From NCBI GenBank assembly GCA_017304475.1, contig JAFKKV010000055.1:1-33244 (forward strand): a DNA stretch of 33,244 bases, given 5' to 3'. The position numbers and the translations under genes were made by a program. The DNA is from Hyphomicrobiales bacterium (lineage in GTDB: Bacteria > Pseudomonadota > Alphaproteobacteria > Rhizobiales > Phreatobacteraceae). Of this stretch, positions 8,011 to 16,362 are shown one piece after another. The notes beneath the pieces are model-generated. The model made no database searches. It saw nothing but the letters and a program-made list of their open reading frames with translations, and was not told the origin of the DNA. How positions within the stretch are numbered: the stretch's first letter is position 1; every line of letters begins with the position of its first letter.

Positions 8011-9036
8011 TCAGGGGCTGGCGCGCATGGCGCCGGGTGCGACGCGATCGAAGTCGAGACCGAGGGCGCCCAGCGCGTCGGGCGGCATTTCGAGCAGGCC
8101 CTGGGCCGGAGCCGCCTGGATCAGGTCCAGCAATCGTCTGGTCGCTGTCATGCGCCGCGGCACGTCGACATAACCGAGGCCGCCGAGCTGCGCGTCCAGG
8201 AGCTCGGCCGATGCCGCGAGATAGCCCGGCCATTCGCACGCATCGGATCGTGCCAGATGATCGCGCACCAGGACAATGCGTCCCGCCATCGACCGCGCCT
8301 CGAAATCGTGGAGCGCCGCGCCGCAGAGAATGCCGCCGACGATATTGGCCGGCGGGGACGGCGCCCTCAGCGCGAGGAAATAGGTCCTGAGGCTCAGGCT
8401 GCAGCGCAACGACGCCTGCGCCGTGCGCCCGTCGCAAAACATCGGGCCGGCCATGGTGACGTCCTGGCCGAACAGGTTCTCGGTATAGCGGATGGCGAAA
8501 TCGTCGCCATCGGCGGGCGTGATCTCCGCGCGGCCGAGAACGAGATTGCCCATCTCCGCCTGCGACCACGACGGCGAAACGGCGAGATAGCGTCCGGCAA
8601 GCCAATGATTGGGCCGCCAGGGCGCCTGCCGCGTCGCCATACCGGCAGGCGGCTCGGGCTCCGATGGCGCCAAGGGTGGCGCCACCGGATGATCCTGGCG
8701 CAGCCTGGCGAGCGCGGCATCGGGAACCGGCCAGTGGCCGCGGATCATCTGGGCGAATTCGTCGAAGGACGAGGCCGCCACGACCGAGGCGGCAAGGCCG
8801 CCGCCGAGAATGCGGGCCCAATCCTCATAGACGCTCGACAGCCGCGGCGTCGCCTTGCCGCGCACCCACTTATAGGCGTTCTGCGCCGTGAACGCGGTCT
8901 CCGGATTGACCGCGGCGAAACGCGCGCAGAGCTCCTTGCTGGTCGAGCATCCCAAGGCGAGGGACGTCAGTTGCAGCTTCAGCGCGAGCTCGGCGCCCGC
9001 CGCCGTTCCCGCATGGCCGCCCGGATCACTTGCCAT
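8011..9036 (-). CDS. Protein of unknown function with HTH-like N-terminus
   Basis: A 341-residue protein I cannot place in a named family. Residues about 20-80 contain SKELCARFAAVNPETAF, then NAYKWVRGKATPR and VYEDWARILG. This resembles an XRE-like DNA-binding helix bundle in which a KWxxGxxxPR segment follows the recognition helix. The rest (about 120-341) is an uncharacterised alpha/beta region containing RPNHWLAGRYLAVSPSWSQ and later repeated short arginine motifs. The start at 9036 was chosen over 9090 because GGAGG lies 5 nt upstream. No signal peptide or membrane helix is seen. It is convergent to the sugar porter and has a long gap upstream, so it appears to be a single-gene unit. A regulatory or sensory role is a guess from the N-terminus only. 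Confidence 0.75.
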   Translation of the reverse strand: MASDPGGHAGTAAGAELALKLQLTSLALGCSTSKELCARFAAVNPETAFTAQNAYKWVRGKATPRLSSVYEDWARILGGGLAASVVAASSFDEFAQMIRGHWPVPDAALARLRQDHPVAPPLAPSEPEPPAGMATRQAPWRPNHWLAGRYLAVSPSWSQAEMGNLVLGRAEITPADGDDFAIRYTENLFGQDVTMAGPMFCDGRTAQASLRCSLSLRTYFLALRAPSPPANIVGGILCGAALHDFEARSMAGRIVLVRDHLARSDACEWPGYLAASAELLDAQLGGLGYVDVPRRMTATRRLLDLIQAAPAQGLLEMPPDALGALGLDFDRVAPGAMRASP

Positions 9037-9532
9037 GCAAGCCTCCGGCAGCATCGCGCCCGCAGCGGCCAGGGCTCGGCGGATCCGCACGCGATCCGCT
9101 TGCGGTGACGAAATGGCCGCCGCCGGCGAACCTGGCGGCGACGCCAGGGCCGGCGCGCGCGGACCGGTCCGGTGCCCGCGGTGGCCTCCGAAACGAATGG
9201 CGACTGTTCATGCTTCCCCCACAGGCCCGGCGCCGCCGGTCGGGAAGGCGGCACCCTGCCCTCGACAACGACCCCGCCCACGTCGTCGCAGCCGTTAATC
9301 CGGCGTCACACGGGCGTTAATTCTTGTGGGAGACGGTGCGGGCCCGGCCGCATCGGCGCAGTGGGGCTTGCTGCAGGCTCGGAATGCGGAGCATCGCGAC
9401 GCCCGGCCGGGCGGCCGGTCCGGGCACGCCCGGGCGCTGTCGGCGGCAAAGCCGGCCCGCGACGCGGACCGGCATGACGGCGATTGTCCCCGGCCGTCGC
9501 CGGATGGGACGGCCGGGATCGTCCCGGCAGGA
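9037..9532. other. Intergenic stretch without a recognisable gene
   Basis: About 500 bp lie between the start of the HTH-like gene and the stop of the M20 peptidase. Several short frames are open on both strands, but all are arginine/proline/glycine-rich with no ribosome binding site and look like by-products of high GC. The motif CGTTAAT occurs twice about 20 bp apart near 9292-9318 in the only AT-richer patch and may be part of the promoter for the HTH-like gene. A hairpin at 9489-9517 is listed separately. Confidence 0.6.
9489..9517 (-). terminator. Hairpin downstream of the M20 peptidase gene
   Basis: CCCGGCCGTC (9489-9498) and GACGGCCGGG (9508-9517) form a perfect 10-bp stem with a 9-nt loop, 16 bp past the peptidase stop at 9533. 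No U-tract follows, so it may act as an RNA 3'-end stabiliser or need Rho. Confidence 0.5.
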
Positions 9533-10729
9533 TCAGCGCAGCGTCGCCAGCGCGATGGCCAGGCGGCAAGCGTCCTGGAACGCGGGAATGTCGATCCACT
9601 CGTCGACCGTATGCGGCTCGTTCTGCCCGGCGCCGAATGTGACCGTCGGTATGCCGTGCAGCGTCAGCCAGTTGGCGTCCAGGCCGCCATTGGCGAGCCG
9701 CGGCTGGGGGGTCAGCCCGAGGCTCGCCACCGCGGCCGTGCCATGGGCGACGACCGGCAAATTCGGGTCGAGCGCGAAGGCATGGTATTTCCGGTGGCGG
9801 GTGAACTTGATGCTGCCGGTCTTGCCTTCGCTGTTGGGCAGGGATTTCACCGCCTTCTGGAAAGCCGCCTCATAGGCATTGGTGATCTCGTCGACGAAAG
9901 CCATGTCGTGGCTGCGGCTTTCGCCCTCGACGAAGGCATAGTCGGTGACGACATTGGTCGCGTCGCCCGCCGCCCGGCCGCCGCGACCGGCAACGGTTCC
10001 GACATTGCTGGTGCCGGCCTTGCCGTCCTTCACCACCTTGCCGAACCACCCGCCGGCCTGCACCTCGGCCAGCGCCAGCGCGGCGATCATGGTGGAGGAG
10101 ATGCCGCGCTCGGGCGCGACACCGGCATGGGAGGCGCGGCCTGATATCTCGACCTCCCAGCTATCGGCGCCGACGGCACCGGTGACGATGTCCGACGGCT
10201 TGCTCGAATCGAAGTTGAAACCCATGGCCACCGGGCCGACCTGCTCCAGATTGATGTAGCGCGCGCCCCACAGCCCGCTTTCTTCCCGGACGCAGAACAC
10301 CAGCACCAGCGGCGGGTGGTCGAGATCCTGGCGGGCGAGCTCGGCTGCGAGCGACACCAGCACCGCGCAGCCCGTCCGGTTGTCGCCGCCGAGGGCCGTG
10401 TCGCCGCCACTGACGATCCGCTCGCCATCGATCCGGGGTTTTGCGCCGGCGCAGAGCGGCACGGTGTCCAGATGGGTCATGAACATGAGCGGCGGATTGT
10501 TGCTGAGCGCGCCGCGCCCAGGCAGCTTGACGATCAGGTTGCCGGTCTCGGTCGGCACCGGAATCCGCGTATTGGCGTCATCGAAACCGATGGCATCGGC
10601 CGCGGCGCCCACCTCCACCAGCGCCCGCGCGACGTCCTGGCCGATCGCCGCCTCCTGGCCGGTCACCCCCTCGATGGCGAGGAAGCGCATCAGTCGGTCG
10701 AGAGCGGCTTTTTTGTCGTGGGTGATCAT
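9533..10729 (-). CDS. M20-family metallopeptidase (peptidase T-like)
   Basis: A 398-residue cytoplasmic di-zinc hydrolase of the M20 family, similar to PepT/YgeY-type aminoacyl hydrolases. Expected metal and catalytic residues are present: HLDTVP (His86, Asp88), the bridging Asp116 in GGDNRTGC, the general-base pair Glu149-Glu150 in REESGLWGA, an aspartate in FNFDSSKPSD and the late histidine in AGQNEPHTVDEW. The dimerisation (lid) domain sits between, with SGRASHAG. The ATG at 10729 is used because GGAGG lies upstream and family members start with a helix like this one; an ATG at 10801 would add an unrelated alanine/proline leader. Its substrate, probably a small peptide or an N-acylated amino acid, cannot be fixed. 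It stands alone, with no partner gene. Confidence 0.88.
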   Translation of the reverse strand: MITHDKKAALDRLMRFLAIEGVTGQEAAIGQDVARALVEVGAAADAIGFDDANTRIPVPTETGNLIVKLPGRGALSNNPPLMFMTHLDTVPLCAGAKPRIDGERIVSGGDTALGGDNRTGCAVLVSLAAELARQDLDHPPLVLVFCVREESGLWGARYINLEQVGPVAMGFNFDSSKPSDIVTGAVGADSWEVEISGRASHAGVAPERGISSTMIAALALAEVQAGGWFGKVVKDGKAGTSNVGTVAGRGGRAAGDATNVVTDYAFVEGESRSHDMAFVDEITNAYEAAFQKAVKSLPNSEGKTGSIKFTRHRKYHAFALDPNLPVVAHGTAAVASLGLTPQPRLANGGLDANWLTLHGIPTVTFGAGQNEPHTVDEWIDIPAFQDACRLAIALATLR

Positions 10730-10879
10730 GGCGGCCTGGTCCTCCGGAAAATGAAACGGTGGCAATCTCGCCCAGGCCGGCGCCGACGAGGAGTGCGTCA
10801 TTGGCAGGGACGCCCTGCCCGGCCGGAACAGATCCTGCGGCCTCGGGGCGTGATCGCAGGCCCAAGCGGCCGGCGGCCC

Positions 10880-11467
10880 TCAATGGATCCTGTTGAACAC
10901 CCGCGCGATCCAGATGAATTGGTAGGTGATGTGGATCAGGACGACGGCGAGCTGGACCTTGCGGTTCTTGAAGGCCCAGGCGACCGTACAGAGCACCAGG
11001 CCGAGCGGCACCTGAACCAGATGCTCGGCGCTGAGCCGGTTCCAGTGTTCCGGCCCCTTGATGAGGGTGTCGACGACGTCGAAGACGAAGGTGGCGGCCA
11101 GCAGTGCGAAGAACCAGCGCCGCCGCTTGATGAAAAAGTCCTCGTAGCCGCCATATTCCGAGATGTTGTCGGGAAACAGCAGCGCGGCCAGAAGGAAGAG
11201 CACCACGGCATAGCTGATCAGGAAGAGAAAGACGCTGAAGCTCCAGTAGCTGATGCGGGACAGGCCGAATTCCCACCACCAGAACAGCACCAGCTCGATC
11301 AGGATCGAGGCGGCCCAGAACATGTGGAGCACGGAGACGCGGTTGCGTCCGGGATGCTGGATGAAACTCGCGACCCCCGTCAGGATGCGGGCGATGCCGA
11401 GGCCGATGACCATGCCGAGAACGATTCGGACATGCGGGAAGATTTCGGAAGGCGCTGCCGGTTCCAT
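10880..11467 (-). CDS. Small integral membrane protein of unknown function
   Basis: A 195-residue protein with about five to six hydrophobic segments (near residues 14-35, 47-68, 73-98, 118-137, 150-166 and 172-190). The segments hold unusual aromatic clusters such as LFWWWEFGLSRISYW. A charged loop IKRRRWF lies between the third and fourth. The protein is compact, with no soluble domain or known catalytic motif. It begins MEPAAPSEIFPHVRIVLGMVIG, where the first helix starts within 15 residues. The family is common as hypothetical membrane proteins in Alphaproteobacteria, but I cannot name a function. A dyad lies 30-57 bp upstream of its start. Confidence 0.75.
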   Translation of the reverse strand: MEPAAPSEIFPHVRIVLGMVIGLGIARILTGVASFIQHPGRNRVSVLHMFWAASILIELVLFWWWEFGLSRISYWSFSVFLFLISYAVVLFLLAALLFPDNISEYGGYEDFFIKRRRWFFALLAATFVFDVVDTLIKGPEHWNRLSAEHLVQVPLGLVLCTVAWAFKNRKVQLAVVLIHITYQFIWIARVFNRIH

Positions 11468-11496
11468 CAGTCGTTCTCAGCCCCAGGTCCGTGCCG

Positions 11497-11524
11497 TTCG
11501 GTCGAATTTCATTCGATGTCCGAA
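11497..11524 (-). promoter_or_regulatory. Nested dyad upstream of the membrane protein gene
   Basis: TCGAA-TTTCA-TTCGA (11502-11516) is an inverted repeat, and outside it TTCGG (11497-11501) pairs with CCGAA (11520-11524) with a 3-base offset. It sits 30-57 bp before the start codon at 11467, a usual place for an operator. The binding protein is unknown. The rest of 11525-11757 shows nothing else I can support. Confidence 0.4.
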
Positions 11525-11757
11525 AAGTTACGAGACACTAAAGAGGCGGATGGCCGGCAAGGGAATAGGGCCGTTCCCCGCGCGGGGGAATATCCGTCGT
11601 CCGCCACCGGATCCGGCGCGCGCTCGCGATGATGTGAAGCAGGGGAAGCGGGCGTCGGGCCGCCCGTACGGTCGAGCGCCATGACGCCGCCATGGGCCGT
11701 TCCGGACGCGCGGCGAGGCCCCCGGGCACCGGCCCGTTCGCGGCAATGCCGATGGGC

Positions 11758-12294
11758 TCAAAGCGCCTTGCGCTGCCGGGAGAGGTCGGTGACGGTCAGG
11801 CCGGTCGTGGGCCGGCGCAGCGGCAGAACCTCACCTTCCACGGGTATTCCCGAGCGGGCGAGCGCCGAATTGCGATAGCGTGGATCTTCCGACACTTCCA
11901 CGCCGAGCCAGTCCGGCCGCTCGAAGTCCTCGGCCGCGTGGTCCAGCTCGATTTCGGCGATCACCAGGCCGGCATGCCGCCGGTCAAAGGCATCGACCTG
12001 CCACAGCTTGCCGCCATGGGCGATCTCGTAGCGATGCTTGACGATGGGCAGGTGCGGGCAGAGCCGCAGCATGTTCTCCGCATCCGCCAGCGGAATCGCA
12101 TATTCATATTCCTCGCGGGAAATTCCGGAGCGCTCTCCCTTGACCGAGAGCGTCGCCGCCCCGTCCTGCAGGCGGACACGGACCGAAACATCGCCGGTGA
12201 CGGGCAGATAGCCCTGTTCGATCCGCTTGACGACGGCGCCCTGGCGCCATCCCTCACCCGTTACCAGGAATTTGCGTTCGATCTCGATCGCCAC
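11758..12294 (-). CDS. CYTH-domain phosphohydrolase/triphosphatase
   Basis: A 178-residue CYTH (adenylate cyclase CyaB-thiamine triphosphatase) domain protein, a triphosphate-tunnel metalloenzyme that typically hydrolyses inorganic tripolyphosphate or similar triphosphates with Mg or Mn. The signature ExExK is at residues 4-8 (EIERK), followed by EQGYLP, VRVRLQDG and LSVKG, which supply the basic residues lining the tunnel, then EYEYAIPL, KHRYEI, WQVDAF and IAEIEL. The GTG start at 12294 places the signature right at the N-terminus as in other family members. An ATG at 12339 or 12396 would add a leader unrelated to the family. Length matches single-domain bacterial CYTH proteins. It is a stand-alone gene. 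Confidence 0.88.
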   Translation of the reverse strand: MAIEIERKFLVTGEGWRQGAVVKRIEQGYLPVTGDVSVRVRLQDGAATLSVKGERSGISREEYEYAIPLADAENMLRLCPHLPIVKHRYEIAHGGKLWQVDAFDRRHAGLVIAEIELDHAAEDFERPDWLGVEVSEDPRYRNSALARSGIPVEGEVLPLRRPTTGLTVTDLSRQRKAL

Positions 12295-12501
12295 CGTCAC
12301 CGTCCATGGGCCGCCGTCGCGGCGAAGCCCCGTTACCATTGCTGCGGCCAGAGACGCCGCGAAGGGCTTCCGCATTGCGGCAAGCCCCCTGGGCAAGATC
12401 CCCTGGTCAGGATCACCCGGCCTTGTATTACGAGCAATCCGGCTTTCTGACTATTCCGGATGAGGCGCGATCCCAGGATTTCTGATGCCGCGCAGGAGGT
12501 A

Positions 12502-13410
12502 TCATGGTGAACCCGCTGACCTGTCGGCCGCCTGACAATGCCCGGCAATCGCCTCGACAAGGGTCGGGATCAGGCTGGTCGGCAGGTCGTGACCCCATCC
12601 CGGTATGATCCGCAAGGTCGCGCCCGGCACATGCCTGGCCGTGTCTTCGCCGCCGGCAACCGGCACCAGCGGATCGTCCTGGCCGTGCAGCACCAGGGTC
12701 GGCACGGCCACCGTCTTCAGAAGCGCGACCCGGCTGCCGCTCGCCAGGATCGCGAGCAGCTGGCGCGCGATGCCGCTGGGGTGGTGCGACCGGTCGAAGG
12801 CCCGTTCGACCCTGGCGCGCAGCTCGGCCTCCGGGATCGGATAGCCGGGGCTGCCGATCGTCCGCAGGATGTTCATGCCAAACTGGATCGACGCCTCGCG
12901 CTCGTCGCCCGAGGGGCGCGTCGCCGTCAATGTCGCGGCGGCGGCCGGCTGCGCCTGCGGCAGGCGCGGATCGCCGCTCGACGACATGATCGATACGAGG
13001 CTGCGCGCCCGGCTGCCATGCCTTGCGGCCAGCGTCTGGGCGATCATGCCGCCCATGGAAGCCCCGACGATATGGGCCTTGGCGATGCCGAGCGCGTCCA
13101 ACAGGCCGAGCGCATCGCCCGCCATGTCGTCGAGATTGTAGGGCGCCGCGATGGGCTGGCCCATGAAAGCGCGGACGAAGGCCGCGCCGACATCGACCTT
13201 CGGCGCGTGGTCGAACTTGGTCGACAGGCCGACATCCCGGTTGTCGAAACGAATGACCCGGAAGCCGCGATCGGCGAGCCTGCCGCAAAAGGCCTCGGGC
13301 CAGGCGATCATCTGGGTGCCGAGCCCCATGATGAGCAGGATCGCCGGCGCCGTGGCGGCACCCACCTCGTCATAGAAGATGTCGATGTCGTTTGCCCGGA
13401 CCGTCGGCAT
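12502..13410 (-). CDS. Alpha/beta-fold hydrolase
   Basis: A 302-residue hydrolase with a full Ser-Asp-His triad: nucleophile elbow GASMGG (Ser118), acid in HGQDDPLVP (Asp245 or Asp246) and His274 in PGWGHDLP. The oxyanion segment is MGLGTQM after the third strand, and FDNRDVGLST follows, a pattern shared with aclacinomycin methylesterase/RdmC-like and other bacterial esterases. A lid of about 80 residues lies between the nucleophile and the acid. There is no signal peptide, so it acts in the cytoplasm. A purine-rich AGGGGG precedes the ATG at 13410. The neighbours give no clue to the substrate; ester hydrolysis is the family default. The stretch 12295-12501 downstream holds no gene. Confidence 0.88.
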   Translation of the reverse strand: MPTVRANDIDIFYDEVGAATAPAILLIMGLGTQMIAWPEAFCGRLADRGFRVIRFDNRDVGLSTKFDHAPKVDVGAAFVRAFMGQPIAAPYNLDDMAGDALGLLDALGIAKAHIVGASMGGMIAQTLAARHGSRARSLVSIMSSSGDPRLPQAQPAAAATLTATRPSGDEREASIQFGMNILRTIGSPGYPIPEAELRARVERAFDRSHHPSGIARQLLAILASGSRVALLKTVAVPTLVLHGQDDPLVPVAGGEDTARHVPGATLRIIPGWGHDLPTSLIPTLVEAIAGHCQAADRSAGSP

Positions 13411-13546
13411 GCCGCGCCCCCTGTCGGTCGTGTCTCGATCGACGGCCCGGCGCCGCCAGCCCTATCGTAGACGGCGACGGGGCCGGGAGTCTCGCCGGCC
13501 GTACAAGCCGCTTGCCGGGGCGCCGCCCGGCGTCCTGCTCCAGCGA

Positions 13547-13774
13547 TCAGGCGGCGCAGTCACCTGGCGCGGCGCGCCCCCGACCGGACGTCCGGACCGG
13601 CGGCTGGCGCTCGTCCGGGTTAGGCTCGGGCGTTTCGTCCGGCAGCCCCTCGGGCTCCGGTTCCTTGATGGGGGGCGAAGCCGGATCGGGCTCAGGGTCG
13701 GGCACCGGCGGCGGATGATCCGGCCGGCCAGGCGCCGGCTCGGATGTGAACCCATTCGGTTCGGGATCAGGCAT
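13547..13774 (-). CDS. Proline/glutamate-rich miniprotein
   Basis: A 75-residue protein starting MPDPEPNGFTSEP, made largely of PDPEP, PEPEG and PEPNP motifs: acidic, proline-rich and probably disordered. The ATG at 13774 is preceded by GGGAGA at good spacing. The Shine-Dalgarno overlaps one arm of a hairpin (CCCTGC at 13784-13789 with GCAGGG at 13795-13800), so its translation may respond to RNA structure. Longer upstream extension of the frame has no family resemblance and runs antisense to nothing useful. Short PDPEP-type proteins are widespread in Hyphomicrobiales as hypothetical proteins. No function is known to me. Confidence 0.6.
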   Translation of the reverse strand: MPDPEPNGFTSEPAPGRPDHPPPVPDPEPDPASPPIKEPEPEGLPDETPEPNPDERQPPVRTSGRGRAAPGDCAA

Positions 13775-13944
13775 GTGACGTCTCCCTGCCTCTCGCAGGG
13801 ATAACGGACAATGGCCGCCGCGGTTCCTGTTTCGGCCGGCACGGGTCGCAGCCGGCGGCCTGGCTGGACATGTGCCAGGTGGCCTTGCGTCCTGCTGTGT
13901 CCCCGCCGCACGCGCCATGAGCCGGCAGGTGCGGCTGATTTCGA

Positions 13945-15042
13945 TCAGGCAACGAGGGGCAGCACGACGCCGGCGAATATCGTGCCGGCGACGCGGCTCT
14001 GTTCTTGCAGGCTCTTGCCGTAGTTTCCGCAGCTGATGCCAACGACCAGCGCAAGATCCGGCAAGACGAGCAGCCTTTGGCCGCCCCAGCCGATTCCGCC
14101 GATCCAGTGATGCCGCTGCGATCCGCCTGATGGCGTCACGTCGCCCATATACCAGTGATAGCCATAGCTGCGGTAGCGATCGATACCGACGACCGGCCTG
14201 GTGATCGTGCCGACCCACGCCTCGGGCACGAGTTGCTGGCCGCGCCAATGGCCGCCGGCGAGGACGAGTTCGCCCAGTTTCAGCATGTCGCGCGGAAGAA
14301 GGCGCAGGCCCGACGCGGCGATCGGCGCGCCGTCTCTGCCTTGCACCCAGACGGCAGGGCCAAATCCCATCGGCTCGAACAGGTTGCGCTTCGCATAGTC
14401 TAGCAGGGACATGCCGGTGCCACGCGCGATGAGGCGGCCGAGCAAGGCCGTCGCCCCGCCGCAATAGAGCCAGGTCTTGCCGGGCTCACCTGCGATCGGC
14501 CGCGAGAGAATGTAGCGATAGCGGTCGGCCGCTGCGTCCATGGCGGTTTCGCTGTTGCGCGGGTCACCATAGGGAATGCTCAACTCGTCCCATTGCAGAC
14601 CGAGCGTCATGCTCAGCACATGGGCGATGGTCAGCCTGTCACGCCCGGGCTCGGCGGCGAGGTCGGCATATTCAGGGAACTGCGCATAGAGCCCGGCCTC
14701 GGGCGGCGGCACTTTGCCATCCCTGAGCGCGATGCCGTAGAGCAGGCCCACCACGCCTTTCGTCACGGAGCGCAGGTCATGCATCACGTCTGGCGCGAAG
14801 GCGACGATGCCGGGCCGGTTGCCGGTCCGGTCCTCGTCCTCGCCGGGCTGATAGTGCTCGAAAATCATCGTGCCGTGCTGCGAGACAAGCAAGGCATGCA
14901 AGCCTGAGAGCGTCTCGTGCTCGGTGACGAGCGCAAGGCGACGTTCGAAATCCGCCGCGGCCGGGGCCGCGAAAGCACATTGGCCGGATGTGGTCATGAG
15001 AGCGGCGATGGAGCCGAGAAACGTCCGACGTTCGAGGGTCAT
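13945..15042 (-). CDS. Tat-exported serine hydrolase, beta-lactamase class C fold
   Basis: A 365-residue serine hydrolase of the beta-lactamase/penicillin-binding-like family. The N-terminus MTLERRTFLGSIAALM is a twin-arginine signal, so it is exported folded. The SxxK motif is SVTK (Ser92, Lys95). The second motif position reads YCGG (Tyr193), where class C beta-lactamases have YxN; related esterase/6-aminohexanoate-hydrolase-like proteins also vary there. The third motif region is HWIGGIGWGGQRL. It lacks the hallmarks of a true AmpC, so esterase, amidase or peptidase activity is more likely than antibiotic resistance. The ATG at 15042 was chosen over 15111 because it places the twin arginines near the start. 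No operon partner is seen. Confidence 0.85.
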   Translation of the reverse strand: MTLERRTFLGSIAALMTTSGQCAFAAPAAADFERRLALVTEHETLSGLHALLVSQHGTMIFEHYQPGEDEDRTGNRPGIVAFAPDVMHDLRSVTKGVVGLLYGIALRDGKVPPPEAGLYAQFPEYADLAAEPGRDRLTIAHVLSMTLGLQWDELSIPYGDPRNSETAMDAAADRYRYILSRPIAGEPGKTWLYCGGATALLGRLIARGTGMSLLDYAKRNLFEPMGFGPAVWVQGRDGAPIAASGLRLLPRDMLKLGELVLAGGHWRGQQLVPEAWVGTITRPVVGIDRYRSYGYHWYMGDVTPSGGSQRHHWIGGIGWGGQRLLVLPDLALVVGISCGNYGKSLQEQSRVAGTIFAGVVLPLVA

Positions 15043-15233
15043 GGGTCTTCTCGCGATCTGGTTGCGACACATGCGCATGCACGGATTTTCCGGAGGACGG
15101 TCTGCCTCCACATCTCGCCGGAGCCGATGGCGGACATCGATGGGGTCCGCCAGATGCGTTCACGCCCCCCCGCACGGCGACCGGCGGTCCGCGGCTTTTC
15201 CAGCGGACGGCGCCATGCCTCGGCTCCCCGGCC

Positions 15234-15824
15234 TCAGCGGCCGGTGGCCCCAGGGGCGGCCTCCTGCCCCGGCTTCAGCAGGCGGTAATGCAGGCGCGCG
15301 TAACGCCCGAGCAGCTTCACCGCGCCGTTGAGCGCCAGCATCAGCAGCGCGCAGCACCCCAGGCTGCCAGCGATCAGCCCGATGCCTCCCAAGGCGCGCA
15401 GAATGATCGCGGTTATCGAGGCGAAGTGCCAGATCTTGAACAGGCTGAGCAGCATTCCCGTGCCGGCGATGCCGAGCACGAAGATCACCAGGCCGGCGAC
15501 GAAAACGGTCAGCGCCATGACGATCAGCAGCGGCAGCAGCAGCAGAATGTCGACCGCGGCCAGTCCGCCGAGCGCCAGCAATGCCGCTGCGAAATTACCG
15601 GGGCTGCGGTGGTTTTCCCAGCGGCGCAGCCCGGTCTCGGCGCGCAATTCCCGCGCCAGCCGCCGGGGATCGCCGAGCGCCGCGGCCACCTCCTCCTCGC
15701 TGCGCCCGGAGGCTTGGGCTTCGTCGAAATGAGCGGCGTAGTCGGCGAGGATCTCGTCGATCTCGGGGGCCGGCAGGCCGGCCAGCCCATCGCGGAGGAG
15801 ACGCAGGAAGGCGACGCGGTTCAT
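15234..15824 (-). CDS. HAAS-domain membrane protein (DUF1700-like)
   Basis: A 196-residue protein. Residues 1-65 form the helical HAAS/DUF1700 module (FLRLLRDGLAGLPAPEIDEILADYAAHF, then EEVAAALGDPRRLARELRAE). Three to four membrane helices follow, rich in Leu/Ile/Val/Gly. Its start overlaps the stop of padR as ATGA (15821-15824). PadR plus HAAS membrane protein is a recurring two-gene unit in bacteria, thought to sense envelope or membrane stress, and the HAAS part is believed to pass signals. An unrelated upstream extension of the frame to 15872 was rejected in favour of the coupled ATG. Confidence 0.85.
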   Translation of the reverse strand: MNRVAFLRLLRDGLAGLPAPEIDEILADYAAHFDEAQASGRSEEEVAAALGDPRRLARELRAETGLRRWENHRSPGNFAAALLALGGLAAVDILLLLPLLIVMALTVFVAGLVIFVLGIAGTGMLLSLFKIWHFASITAIILRALGGIGLIAGSLGCCALLMLALNGAVKLLGRYARLHYRLLKPGQEAAPGATGR

Positions 15825-16147
15825 TCGGGCTCTCCGAGCAATTGGTTGACGGCATCCGTGAACGCCCGCCATTCGCGCGTCTGCACCGCGAAGGCCGCGC
15901 GGCCGGCCGATGTCAGCCGGTAATATTTGCGTGGTGGGCCGCTGCTCGACTCGGCGAGGCGTGTATCCACCAGCCCGTCATTCTGCATCCGTCGCATCAA
16001 CGGGTAGATGGTGCCCTCGCCCATGTCGACGCCGGCAGCGAGCGTGCTGGCGATCTCATAGGCGTAGCTCTCGCCGCGGGCCAGCAAGGCGAGCACGCAC
16101 AGTTCGAGTGCGCCTTTCTTGAGCTGGATCTGGATTTGCTCGGTCAT
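15821..16147 (-). CDS. PadR-family transcriptional regulator
   Basis: A 108-residue PadR repressor of the short (PadR-s1) type. It has the winged helix typical of the family: KKGALELCVLALLARGESYAYEI, then EGTIYPLMRRMQNDGLV as the recognition helix region, and the wing SGPPRKYYRLTSAGRAAF. A short C-terminal dimerisation helix follows. The ATG at 16147 is used; the longer frame to 16276 would translate the operator. It is the first gene of a two-gene operon with the HAAS protein and probably represses its own promoter (see 16178-16219). The inducing signal is unknown. Confidence 0.93.
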   Translation of the reverse strand: MTEQIQIQLKKGALELCVLALLARGESYAYEIASTLAAGVDMGEGTIYPLMRRMQNDGLVDTRLAESSSGPPRKYYRLTSAGRAAFAVQTREWRAFTDAVNQLLGEPE

Positions 16148-16177
16148 CGGACCCGCACGGTTGTGAGTGACCAGAGC

Positions 16178-16219
16178 AACATATAACACGGTACTGATTA
16201 TTGCAAGGTACCTTGTTAT
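16178..16219 (-). promoter_or_regulatory. padR promoter with a long inverted repeat (candidate PadR operator)
   Basis: ATAACACGGTAC (16183-16194) and GTACCTTGTTAT (16208-16219) are inverted repeats matching at 11 of 12 positions with a 13-bp spacer. On the minus strand TTGCAA (16201-16206) and TATGTT (16178-16183) form a -35/-10 pair with a 17-bp gap. One arm covers the -10 side and the other lies upstream of the -35, as expected for an autorepressing PadR. Confidence 0.65.
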
Positions 16220-16362
16220 GCATCTCCATCGGCCCGTGCGATGGCATGGCGACCGGTCGATTCCGGCCCGCCGCAAGCCGGGCCTCCAAAGACCGGCTCG
16301 ACATCAATGGGGATGCGAAGCGCCGCGCCGGGCTCGCCGGTCGCAGCGAAGAGCCGGTGCGA

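Noticed and set aside
6937..9108. Plus-strand frame of 723 residues across the second MFS gene and the HTH-like gene
   Set aside because: It covers two real genes in a different frame or strand and shows no domain, only Arg/Pro-rich sequence.
13945..15042. Antibiotic-resistance class C beta-lactamase
   Set aside because: SxxK is present, but the YxN motif is YCG and the third motif is not KTG; the wider serine-hydrolase family fits better.
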